Assembly: GCF_004000785.1 (NCBI RefSeq)
Contig: NZ_BILX01000008.1
Location: forward strand, 62,001-126,000
DNA from: Paenibacillus ehimensis NBRC 15659
GTDB taxonomy: Bacteria; Bacillota; Bacilli; Paenibacillales; NBRC-103111
DNA: 64,000 nucleotides
Direction: 5' to 3'
In this document: piece after piece, positions 56,303 through 64,000 of the stretch
Position numbering within the stretch: the first letter of the stretch is position 1
Layout of the letters: every line of letters begins with the position of its first letter
Position numbers and translations under genes: made by a program
Notes under the pieces: generated by a model
Told to the model about the DNA's origin: nothing
Databases searched by the model: none
Seen by the model: only the letters and a program-made list of their open reading frames with translations

Positions 56303-56330
56303 TCATATTGGTACTATTGTACCATACATA
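56303..56330 (+). promoter_or_regulatory. Sigma-E-like promoter of ylbJ
   Basis: TCATATT (56303-56309) matches the sigma-E -35 pattern and CATACATA (56323-56330) the -10, 13 bases apart. ylbJ is a mother-cell gene of the sigma-E regulon in B. subtilis, so this fits. Confidence 0.65.
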
Positions 56331-56463
56331 ACTCGAAAATTCAGCCTTTTTCTGACGGCCCGGCAATATTTTCGCCCCTGTGCCCGCGCGTCTGCGAGGC
56401 ATGTCTCCCCGCTGCGGCTCATATATCAGAATGACAGGCCTTTCTCGAAAGGAAGTGATCCCT

Positions 56464-57720
56464 TTGCTTGGCAAACGCATATCCGTCCATATCGCCGCAT
56501 CGCTCGCCCTCCTGTTGGCCTGCTTGATGCTCGCTTTCCCCGCGGAGGCATTTCAAGCCTCGCTGAAAGGATTGTCCATCTGGTGGGACGTGCTGTTTCC
56601 GGCGCTGTTCCCGTTTTTCGTCATTGCCGAAATTATGCTCGGGCTGGGCATCGTGCATTTTTTCGGCATGCTGCTCGATCCGATGATGCGGCCCGTATTC
56701 CGCATTCCCGGCATCGGGGGCTTCGTCATGGCTATGGGCTTCGCCTCCGGCTACCCGATCGGCGCGCGCCTGACGTCGCAGCTCTGGACGCAGCGGCTCG
56801 TCAGCCGGGAGGAAGGCGAACGGCTGGTCGCTTTTACGACATCATCCGACCCGATCTTTCTGATCGGCGCCGTAGCCGTCGGCTTTTTTCACGATGCCGC
56901 GCTTGCGGGCGTGCTGGCCGCAGCGCATTACGGCTCGGCTCTGCTGATCGGCCTCCTGATGCGGTTTCACGGCAGACCCGGGGAGGACGCCGGCCAACAC
57001 CGCCAGCCGGCATTTATGGCTCTCCCGGAAGCCACCCCCGACCAGCCGCTGTGGCGCCGCGCTTTCGAAGCCATGCATCATGCCCGGATGAAAGATGGCC
57101 GGACGCTGGGTACGATGCTGCAGCAGGCGCTCGCCTCGGGGCTGCAGATGATATTCGTGATCGGCGGACTCGTCGTCTTCTTCTCCGTCGTCATGGAAGT
57201 GATGGCTTCCGCGCAGGTGATGAGCTTGTTCTACGCGGCCATCGAATCGGTGCTGGGCATCTTCGGACTGCCGCTGCCGCTCGCCGAAGCGGTAGCGAGC
57301 GGCTTCTTCGAGGTGACGCTTGGGGCGAAAGCCGCCGGTGCGGCAGCCGGCGTTCCGCTGATGTATCAGGTAGCGATCGCCGCCTGGGTGCTGTCCTGGG
57401 CGGGTCTTTCGGTCCATGCGCAAATTATCAGCCTGCTGCACCATACGAACCTGCGCTATGCGCCGTTCGCCTTGGCCCGGTTCGTCCACGGCCTGCTGGC
57501 GGCAGGGCTTGTCATCGTCCTGTGGGGGCCGCTTGCCCCTTATCATGCCGCGCTGGCCGCCTTTTTTCCCGAGCCGGATGTGACCCGACCTCTGTCGACG
57601 CTGGCGCAGCATACGCTCCCGGCGGCAGGGCTTACGTTCGCTGCGGCGCTGGGCGCTTCGCTGCTCGTGTCGTTCTGCTTTCTCATAGGCAAAAGATGTA
57701 TGAAGCGGATTCGATCATAA
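56464..57720 (+). CDS. ylbJ: Sporulation integral membrane protein YlbJ
   Basis: 418 residues from TTG 56464, 11 bases after AAAGGAAG. Ten or so helices with the YlbJ/SpoIIIAE-like Nucleoside_recog motif GFASGYPIGARLTSQLW. Required for sporulation; together with SpoVV it is thought to move dipicolinic acid. The length is close to the B. subtilis protein (408). Confidence 0.9.
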   Translation: MLGKRISVHIAASLALLLACLMLAFPAEAFQASLKGLSIWWDVLFPALFPFFVIAEIMLGLGIVHFFGMLLDPMMRPVFRIPGIGGFVMAMGFASGYPIGARLTSQLWTQRLVSREEGERLVAFTTSSDPIFLIGAVAVGFFHDAALAGVLAAAHYGSALLIGLLMRFHGRPGEDAGQHRQPAFMALPEATPDQPLWRRAFEAMHHARMKDGRTLGTMLQQALASGLQMIFVIGGLVVFFSVVMEVMASAQVMSLFYAAIESVLGIFGLPLPLAEAVASGFFEVTLGAKAAGAAAGVPLMYQVAIAAWVLSWAGLSVHAQIISLLHHTNLRYAPFALARFVHGLLAAGLVIVLWGPLAPYHAALAAFFPEPDVTRPLSTLAQHTLPAAGLTFAAALGASLLVSFCFLIGKRCMKRIRS

Positions 57721-57801
57721 GATACTACTAGGAGCTAACAGAAGCGTATCCGGTTCCCTCTGCTTCCGCAGTCGGGGAAACAAATTCAGGGTCGAGGTGA
57801 A

Positions 57802-60375
57802 ATGATGTATACCATGTTCCATCGAAGAGATTTGGCGCTGCCGCCTGCGATTGGGCGATTGACCGAGCTGGCTTTCAACCTGTGGTTCAGCTGGAACGAC
57901 GAGGCCAAGGCGCTGTTCGCGGCGATCGAGCCGAAGCTGTGGGACCAGTTCCGGCACAATCCCGTGCGCTTGCTGACGGAAACGGATGCGGCCGTGCTGA
58001 AGGAGCGGTCGGAGGATGAAGCTTTCCTGCAGCGATACCGTGACGTGATGGCCGAGTGGGACGCTTACCGCGAAGCGGAGACATGGTTTCAGAGGGAATA
58101 CCCGCAGTACGCCCGCCAGGCGATCGCTTATTTCTCGGCGGAATTCGGCTTTCATGAATCGCTTCCGATTTATTCGGGAGGGCTTGGCGTGCTGGCCGGC
58201 GACCACTGCAAATCCGCCAGCGATTTGGGCGTACCGCTCGTCGGCATAGGTTTGCTTTACAAGAAGGGATACTTTGATCAAAAGCTCGATACGGAAGGAG
58301 GGCAGCTGGCCGAAAACATCGCCTACGACTTCAATAAGCTGCCGATCGTCCCCGCCTATGTTCCGGTGCTGGAAGGCCAAACGCCGGCCGCAGGCGAAGG
58401 GGATGGCGTGCCTCCGCTGCGGGAATTGACGGTTGACGTGCCGTTGGCCGACCGGACCGTCCGCTTGAAGGTATGGCAGGTGCAGGTCGGCCGCGTGCCG
58501 GTCTATTTGCTCGACGCCGACCTGGAGGAAAACAGCCCCTGGGACCGCGAGCTGACGGCGCAGCTGTACGGCGGGAACCAGGATATCCGGATTGCGCAGG
58601 AGGTGCTGCTTGGCGTCGGGGGTGTCAAAGCGCTGCGGGCGCTGGGGATTCCGACCGGCACGTTCCATATCAACGAAGGGCATGCGGCGTTTCTATCGTT
58701 CGAGCGGCTCCGGGAGCAGCTCGACAAAGGGCTGCCGTTTCACGTCGCGCTGGAAGTCATCCGCGCCAGCACCGTCTTTACGACGCATACGCCGGTACCG
58801 GCCGGACACGATGCGTTCCCGCTCCCGATGTTCGAATATTATTTCAGCCGCCTGTTCGCCGATTATCCGTCCGCGCGGCGGGAATGGACCCAGCTTGGAC
58901 TCGACGAACCGAAGCAGCTGTTCAACATGACCTACCTGGCCTTGAACACCTCCGCGCTGCGCAACGGAGTCAGCAAGCTGCACGGCCACGTGTCGCGCGA
59001 GATGTTCCGGGCGTTCCACGGCGGCATCGACATCCCGGAAGTGCCGATCGGGCATGTAACGAACGGCGTCCACCTGCACACATGGCTCGCTCCCGAGCTC
59101 AAGGAGCTGTTCGGACGCTTTTTGCCGGGAACTTGGCTGAGCCATCAAGCCAATAAAGACGTGTGGAAGACCGTCGATCTGGTGCCAAGCGAATCGCTCT
59201 GGTCCGTTCATATGGAGCTGAAGCAGCGGATGATCCGGCTTGCCCGCGCCAACCTGCGCGAGCAGCGCCGCCGCAACAGCCTGCCTGCGGACCGGATCGA
59301 GGAGGTCCGGGATTACTTGTCCCCGGAGGCGCTGACCATCGGCTTCGCCCGGCGGTTCGCGACCTATAAACGGGCCAATCTCATCTTCAACGATTTGGAA
59401 CGGCTGGACCGCCTGGTGAACGATCCGAACCGGCCGGTGCAGTTCGTGTTCGCGGGCAAGGCGCACCCGGCCGACCGGCCGGGACAGGAGCTGATCCGTG
59501 AGATCTACAGGGTATCCGAGATGGACCGGTTCCGCGGCAAAATCGTGCTGCTCGAAAATTACGACATGAACATGGCGCGCCATCTGGTGCAAGGGGTGGA
59601 CGTGTGGCTCAACAACCCGCGGCGGCCGTACGAGGCGAGCGGCACCAGCGGCCAAAAAGCGGCGATGAACGGCGTCATCAACTTCAGCGTGCTGGACGGC
59701 TGGTGGGAGGAAGGCTACGACGGCGCCAACGGCTGGAGCATCGAAGCGAGCGACGGGGCGGATGCCGGTACGCAGGAGCGCGAGAACACCGAATCGATCT
59801 ACCGGCTGCTGGAAACGGAGATCGTGCCGCTCTATTACAATCAGCGCCCGCTGCCCGCCCAATGGGTCGCCCGGATGAAGCGCTCGATCCGCACCTTGGC
59901 GCCGGTATACAATTCCGACCGCATGGTCATGGAATATGTGAACGAATTTTACGTCCCCGCCTTGACGCGGACCCAGCATTTCGTAGCCAACCGCTATGAC
60001 GAAGCGACCAAAGTCGCCGATTACAAAAGGTTTATCCGGAAAAACTGGCACCACGTCCGCGTCGCCGAGCTGAACGATCCTCCGGCCCATGCGAATGCGA
60101 CCTCCCCCAAGGAGGTCACGGCCACGGTGAAATTCGGACCGGTCTGGTATAAAGATACGGCGGTCGAGATCGTCTTTTACGAGGAAAAAGCGGACCGCTG
60201 GGACCCGGTGACCGTAACGATGGAGCCTGTACGCGAGCTTGGAGACAATACCGTGCTGTACCGGGCATCCATTCCGCCCCATCTCCAGCACGGCCCCCAT
60301 TACAGCGTGCGCGTGTATCCGGTGAGCGCGAACTTCGCCCGCCGCTTCGAGCTGCCGCTGGTTACGACCTTTTAG
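57802..60375 (+). CDS. glgP: Alpha-glucan (maltodextrin) phosphorylase, GT35
   Basis: 857 residues, of the large TIGR02094 type with an N-terminal DUF3417 domain (about 15-110). The phosphorylase core includes LGVLAGDHCKSASDLGVPLV, EGHAAF and the pyridoxal-phosphate lysine in TSGQKAAMNGVINFSVLDGW. It removes glucose 1-phosphate from glycogen or maltodextrin. No other glycogen genes are near. Convergent with the response regulator, 12 bases away. Confidence 0.95.
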   Translation: MMYTMFHRRDLALPPAIGRLTELAFNLWFSWNDEAKALFAAIEPKLWDQFRHNPVRLLTETDAAVLKERSEDEAFLQRYRDVMAEWDAYREAETWFQREYPQYARQAIAYFSAEFGFHESLPIYSGGLGVLAGDHCKSASDLGVPLVGIGLLYKKGYFDQKLDTEGGQLAENIAYDFNKLPIVPAYVPVLEGQTPAAGEGDGVPPLRELTVDVPLADRTVRLKVWQVQVGRVPVYLLDADLEENSPWDRELTAQLYGGNQDIRIAQEVLLGVGGVKALRALGIPTGTFHINEGHAAFLSFERLREQLDKGLPFHVALEVIRASTVFTTHTPVPAGHDAFPLPMFEYYFSRLFADYPSARREWTQLGLDEPKQLFNMTYLALNTSALRNGVSKLHGHVSREMFRAFHGGIDIPEVPIGHVTNGVHLHTWLAPELKELFGRFLPGTWLSHQANKDVWKTVDLVPSESLWSVHMELKQRMIRLARANLREQRRRNSLPADRIEEVRDYLSPEALTIGFARRFATYKRANLIFNDLERLDRLVNDPNRPVQFVFAGKAHPADRPGQELIREIYRVSEMDRFRGKIVLLENYDMNMARHLVQGVDVWLNNPRRPYEASGTSGQKAAMNGVINFSVLDGWWEEGYDGANGWSIEASDGADAGTQERENTESIYRLLETEIVPLYYNQRPLPAQWVARMKRSIRTLAPVYNSDRMVMEYVNEFYVPALTRTQHFVANRYDEATKVADYKRFIRKNWHHVRVAELNDPPAHANATSPKEVTATVKFGPVWYKDTAVEIVFYEEKADRWDPVTVTMEPVRELGDNTVLYRASIPPHLQHGPHYSVRVYPVSANFARRFELPLVTTF

Positions 60376-60387
60376 CGGAACGCCGGG

Positions 60388-60993
60388 TCAAGTCTCGATC
60401 CAGCCTTTGTTTTGGGCGATCGCCACGGCATCGATCCGGTTTTTCGCTTCGAGCTTCTGCATAATTTCCGAGATGTAGTTGCGCACCGTGCCCTGGGATA
60501 AAAATAAGGCGCCGGAAATTTCGCCCACGGTCAATCCTTGAGCCAAGTGCCGCAAAATATCCTGCTCCCGCTCCGTGAGCGGGTTTTCTTGTTCCCACAT
60601 CGAGTAGGCGAGCTCGGGACTGACGACCCGGCCGCCCGCATGAATGGTGCGCAGAGCGCCGGCCAGCTCGGATACGGGAGCGTCCTTCAGCAGATATCCC
60701 TGCACCCCAGCTTTGATCGCTCGTTGAAAGTAGCCGGTCCGGGCAAAGGTCGTCACGATAACGACCCGGCACCGGCTGCCCTCCGCTTTCAAGCGCTCGG
60801 CCACGTCGAGTCCGCTGAGCACCGGCATTTCAATGTCCATGACGCAAAGATCGGGGTCCAGGCTCAAAATAAGCCGCAGCGCCTCTTCCCCGTCCCCGGC
60901 TTGACCGACGACCTCGATATCTTCTTCCATCGACAGCAGCGTGCTCATCGCGCCCCGCAGCATGCCCTGGTCTTCCGCAATGATGATTTTCAT
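60388..60993 (-). CDS. LuxR-type response regulator (YvfU/DesR-like)
   Basis: 201 residues. Receiver domain with phospho-acceptor Asp53 in LCVMDIEMP, then a LuxR/NarL helix-turn-helix with LTEREQDILRHLAQGLTVGE and FLSQGTVRNYISEIM. Its start overlaps the kinase stop by four bases. It controls the ABC operon it belongs to, most likely by binding the inverted repeat at 63905-63925. Confidence 0.94.
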   Translation of the reverse strand: MKIIIAEDQGMLRGAMSTLLSMEEDIEVVGQAGDGEEALRLILSLDPDLCVMDIEMPVLSGLDVAERLKAEGSRCRVVIVTTFARTGYFQRAIKAGVQGYLLKDAPVSELAGALRTIHAGGRVVSPELAYSMWEQENPLTEREQDILRHLAQGLTVGEISGALFLSQGTVRNYISEIMQKLEAKNRIDAVAIAQNKGWIET

Positions 60994-62135
60994 CGATTTC
61001 CCTCCGTTTGCTGCCGTTTAACAACGTTCGGAACAGTAATGGTCAACGCCGTTCCCGTCTCCTCCCGCTTGGAGAACTCCAGCGTCCCTTCAATGAGCGA
61101 CAGCCTTTCCTTCATGCCCAGCAGGCCGCTTCCCGCCTGTCCGAGCTTGCTTCCCGCTCCGTCGATCCCGATGCCGTCGTCGTGCACCTTAAGCACATAA
61201 GTCCCGGCATTCTCAATCAGCTCGACCTTGCAACGCTTCGCCCTGCTGTGCTTGACCACATTGGTCACGGCTTCCCGCAAGCACATGCTCAAGATGTTCA
61301 TGACGACAGGGGTCGTCCGAAGCCGCTCCGCATCCCCCGCCGTCTCGAAGCCGATCCCGGCCGAGCTCAAAATTCGCCCCGCATGCCGCAGCTCGTCCGC
61401 AAGATGAACCGAGCGCATATCGGAGATCAGCTCCCGGACCTGCTTCAGCACGGTTCTCGACGTCGTCTGGATATCCTTCGCTTCCCGCACCGCCCGTTCG
61501 GGATCGTGCGGGATAAGCCGCTCTACCAGCTCGCCCTTCAGCGTAATCAAAGACAACGTGTGGCCGAGCGTGTCGTGCAGGTCTCTGGCAATCCGCTGGC
61601 GCTCCTCGTTTTTGATCAGCCGCTCGATCTCGTCGTTCGCATACCGCAGCTGCTTGCGCAGCTCTTCCGCCTTCCGGTGGGAGTTCATGGCAAAGGGCAG
61701 CACGGCAAGAATGATCAGGCTGGGAATAAAATCGAGATGCACCGCCTCGCCCGCTTTTTCGTAAAACAAATACATTACCAAAACGAAAGCGATCACCATG
61801 TACGCAACGGAAAACGCCACTTTGCGGACGGTTGGAAGCATGCCGACCGCCATAATGCAGTAGAAGCCGAAATATAAAAAAGAGGGGTTGTACAGGTACC
61901 CCAAAACGGCAACGGAGGTAATCTGGATCAACGCATAGGCGAAGCGCCTGTCCGTGTTCCAAAGCCCCTGCCGGAAGGCAAGCGCCAGGATGGCGACAGC
62001 CACATATCCGATCCACGCTTCGCGGAAAGGCAGCTGCAGCAAGAAATAGACAGGGACCGTCATGTTGATGACCCAAATCAAGCCGAAATGCTTAAGATTG
62101 TCCGGAAACAACCGGAATGGCAAACGCAGCTTCAT
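60990..62135 (-). CDS. Sensor histidine kinase (YvfT/DesK-like, HisKA_3)
   Basis: 381 residues with four to five N-terminal helices without a large extracellular domain, then HisKA_3 with phospho-His187 in RIARDLHDTLGH and an HATPase region (VVKHSRAK, DDGIGIDG). Such intramembrane kinases sense membrane stress or antibiotics. It begins one base after the permease gene. Confidence 0.93.
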   Translation of the reverse strand: MKLRLPFRLFPDNLKHFGLIWVINMTVPVYFLLQLPFREAWIGYVAVAILALAFRQGLWNTDRRFAYALIQITSVAVLGYLYNPSFLYFGFYCIMAVGMLPTVRKVAFSVAYMVIAFVLVMYLFYEKAGEAVHLDFIPSLIILAVLPFAMNSHRKAEELRKQLRYANDEIERLIKNEERQRIARDLHDTLGHTLSLITLKGELVERLIPHDPERAVREAKDIQTTSRTVLKQVRELISDMRSVHLADELRHAGRILSSAGIGFETAGDAERLRTTPVVMNILSMCLREAVTNVVKHSRAKRCKVELIENAGTYVLKVHDDGIGIDGAGSKLGQAGSGLLGMKERLSLIEGTLEFSKREETGTALTITVPNVVKRQQTEGNR

Positions 62136-62876
62136 TTACACCGCTTCCTGTTTTTTAGCGAGATAAGAAGATAGTATCACAAACACGATCAAATACGCAG
62201 CCAAAACAGCCACGCTCGTCCATTCGGGCAGGCGGCCGGCAATCAGCGACCAGGTGCCGTTTCCGAAATTGTAGGAGGGCGTCCACGCGGCAATGGTTTT
62301 CATGAACGGCGGCATCGCATCGACAGGCAGCCATAGGCCGCCGATCAGCGACAGGCCGACTTGCAGCAAACTGGCGATCACTTGGGCAAGCTCCGCCTTT
62401 TTGACCATGCCGACAAGCGTGCCGAGCGCAAGGAACGTCAGCGAGCCGATCAGAAGCCATAAGCCGCAGCCGACCCATTGCGCCATGCTGAGCCGCACCC
62501 CTTTGATCAAGCCGCCCGCCAAAAACAGGACGACGATAATCGCCGTATTCACCAGCGACATGGAGACGATTTTGGCGCCGACGTACGCGCCGGAAGGCAG
62601 CGGCGTCACATGGAGACAGCGCACCCAGCCCTGCGCCCGCTCCTGGGACATGCGGACTCCGAGCGTATTAATGCTGACGGACAGCAGACCGAAGGCCGTC
62701 ATCGACATGAGATAGTACGTCTTCCAGGCGATACCGCCCATATCGGCATCTCCCCCGCCGGAATTCGTAAAAATAAGATAAAACAGCATCGGAAATCCGA
62801 TGGAAAACAAAACGACCTTTTTGTTGCGAAGCGAGCGCAAGAGCTCTGCCTTGCATTGGGCAATAAACATGTTCAT
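62136..62876 (-). CDS. ABC-2 type permease (YvfS-like)
   Basis: 246 residues with six helices, starting MNMFIAQCKAELLRSLRNKK as in ABC-2 drug/antibiotic permeases. Works with the ATPase encoded 31 bases upstream. The substrate is unknown; related systems export linear antifungal or membrane-active compounds. Confidence 0.92.
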   Translation of the reverse strand: MNMFIAQCKAELLRSLRNKKVVLFSIGFPMLFYLIFTNSGGGDADMGGIAWKTYYLMSMTAFGLLSVSINTLGVRMSQERAQGWVRCLHVTPLPSGAYVGAKIVSMSLVNTAIIVVLFLAGGLIKGVRLSMAQWVGCGLWLLIGSLTFLALGTLVGMVKKAELAQVIASLLQVGLSLIGGLWLPVDAMPPFMKTIAAWTPSYNFGNGTWSLIAGRLPEWTSVAVLAAYLIVFVILSSYLAKKQEAV

Positions 62877-62906
62877 ATCCGTAGTCCTCCTGTGCTTTCG
62901 GGTGCT

Positions 62907-63812
62907 TTAGTCCATTGTTTTCGTTTCCGGCGGGCCGACCAGCGATTGAAAAGCGTCTTCCAGCCCGCCCTTGTGCGTTTCGATATCTTGAATGTCCAGA
63001 CCGCTGCGAATCAAGGCATACAGCAGGCCGTCCGTATCTCTGCCATACAGCTTCACGCGGCTGCCGGTCCACTGCAAGTCAGTGACGCCGGGGAGATCAA
63101 GCAGCTCGCTCGTCATGACATTCGCTCCGGCCGTGAAAGACACGTGCCGGCTGCCGGCGCTTTCCTTAATCTCGGCCAGCGTTCCGTCGGCGACGATTTT
63201 CCCTTGATTGACCACAACGACCCGGTCGGCGATGCTGTCGGCTTCCTCCAGATAGTGGGTCGTCAAAATAATCGTCCGTCCGCTGCCGGCAAAGGAGCGG
63301 ATCATCCGCCAAAACAGCTGCCTCGACGTCACGTCCATCCCCACCGTCGGTTCGTCCAGGAAAATCAGCTCCGGGTCGCCGGCCATCGCCAGCGCGAAGC
63401 CCAGACGCCGCTTCTGTCCCCCGGACAGCGAAGTGGCGTACTTGTCCCGGTCGGCTTCGAGTCCGGACATTCGCAGCAGCTCTCCGGTCGATAACGGGTT
63501 GGAATAATAGCTGCGGAACAGATTGATCGTCTCCTCCACCTTCAGGCTGTCGATCACGCTTACCTCCTGCAGTATGGCGCCGATCCGGTTGCGGACGGCC
63601 CGATCCCGCGGACTGCCGCCCATCAACCGCACGGTGCCGGCCGTGGGAGCGGTCAGTCCCAACATCATGTTGACGGTCGTCGATTTGCCCGCGCCGTTAG
63701 GTCCGAGCAGCGCGACGATGCTTCCTTCCCCGATATGCAGCGTCATGTCGTCCACGGCTTTTTTGTCCCGGTATTGCTTGGTTACATGTTCGAGTTCGAT
63801 CGCGTGCTTCAT
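62907..63812 (-). CDS. ABC transporter ATPase (YvfR-like)
   Basis: 301 residues. Walker A LLGPNGAGKSTT, signature LSGGQKRRLGFAL, Walker B ELIFLDEPTVGMD. The C-terminal region after the ATPase is typical of drug-resistance ATPases. It is the first gene of a four-gene operon: ATPase, permease, kinase, regulator, the same order as B. subtilis yvfRSTU. Confidence 0.94.
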   Translation of the reverse strand: MKHAIELEHVTKQYRDKKAVDDMTLHIGEGSIVALLGPNGAGKSTTVNMMLGLTAPTAGTVRLMGGSPRDRAVRNRIGAILQEVSVIDSLKVEETINLFRSYYSNPLSTGELLRMSGLEADRDKYATSLSGGQKRRLGFALAMAGDPELIFLDEPTVGMDVTSRQLFWRMIRSFAGSGRTIILTTHYLEEADSIADRVVVVNQGKIVADGTLAEIKESAGSRHVSFTAGANVMTSELLDLPGVTDLQWTGSRVKLYGRDTDGLLYALIRSGLDIQDIETHKGGLEDAFQSLVGPPETKTMD

Positions 63813-64000
63813 GATTTCATCACCTTTGTCTGTTCGGGATCACTTCCTTGGTTAAATCATATAATGCCGGGGTCCGGCGCTGTAGTTATTCGTATCATCT
63901 CTTTCGGGTGATAAATATCATCCGGTGTACAAAACGGCGCAAATTCATAGAGCCTGCTCTCCGACGGAAGTCAGGGAACAGGCTCTCGCGCACAAAGCCG
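63813..64000. promoter_or_regulatory. Promoter and operator region of the yvfR-like operon
   Basis: Leftward, a TATATG-like -10 lies at about 63860. At 63905-63925 the near-palindrome CGGGTGATAAATATCATCCGG contains TGATA..TATCA, and is preceded by a second half-site (ATCATC at about 63896), which fits the binding pattern of LuxR-type regulators. A hairpin AGAGCCTG/CAGGCTCT at 63949-63986 is probably a terminator of a gene beyond the window. Confidence 0.5.

Noticed and set aside
58693-60300. 535-codon frame on the minus strand
   Set aside because: Antisense shadow of glgP, in GC-rich DNA that favours long spurious frames.

Overview
The window looks like chromosomal DNA of a spore-forming, Gram-positive Firmicute, most likely Paenibacillus or a close relative. 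Evidence: a complete gerA-type germination operon, two alpha/beta-type SASP genes with sigma-G-like promoters, ylbJ behind a sigma-E-like promoter, a Spo0E-like phosphatase, a T-box in front of trpS, strong AGGAGG-type ribosome binding sites, frequent TTG/GTG starts, and sugar ABC importers that lack their own ATPase. No rRNA, tRNA, CRISPR array or intact mobile element was found. All assignments come from reading motifs and context; no database search was run.

Layout. 1-2.5 kb: 3'-truncated arginase gene (cut by the window edge), a 49-codon ORF and an MFS exporter. 2.6-7.0 kb: gerA-gerC-small 2-TM gene-gerB operon on the minus strand. 7.0-9.1 kb: an N-terminally truncated class-III aminotransferase and a zinc alcohol dehydrogenase that begin abruptly beside the germination promoter. 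9.7-19.5 kb: a minus-strand operon of AraC regulator, sugar-binding protein, two permeases, glycerol kinase, cytoplasmic GH31 glycosidase and glycerol-3-phosphate dehydrogenase. 20.1-21.4 kb: decayed genes including an ISL3 transposase fragment. 21.5-33.1 kb: a fructan locus with divergent LacI regulator, ABC importer, intracellular GH32, ROK fructokinase and a 1267-residue secreted multimodular GH32. 33.2-34.1 kb: decayed IS4-type transposase. 34.2-38.6 kb: heterodimeric BmrCD-like ABC exporter. 38.7-64 kb is GC-richer, core-like DNA: yfhP, SASP, trpS with T-box, ycgRQ-like metal/permease pair with a His-rich loop, aldose epimerase, CapA-like lipoprotein, small sporulation-type genes, XRE plus Spo0E-like pair, GNAT, chemoreceptor, oligoendopeptidase F, yycC, diguanylate cyclase, DUF2225, truncated haemoglobin, ylbJ, alpha-glucan phosphorylase and a yvfRSTU-like ABC/two-component operon.

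The most interesting candidate system is the 9.7-19.5 kb operon. An importer, a GH31 enzyme without signal peptide, GlpK and GlpD together make a self-contained route for taking up an alpha-glycosyl-glycerol (glucosylglycerol, floridoside or a galactolipid headgroup), hydrolysing it inside the cell and sending the glycerol to DHAP. The substrate is inference. The fructan locus next to it follows the same plan: import of oligosaccharides, intracellular hydrolysis and phosphorylation, with an extracellular enzyme to generate them, under a LacI-type regulator whose probable operator recurs in the divergent promoter region.
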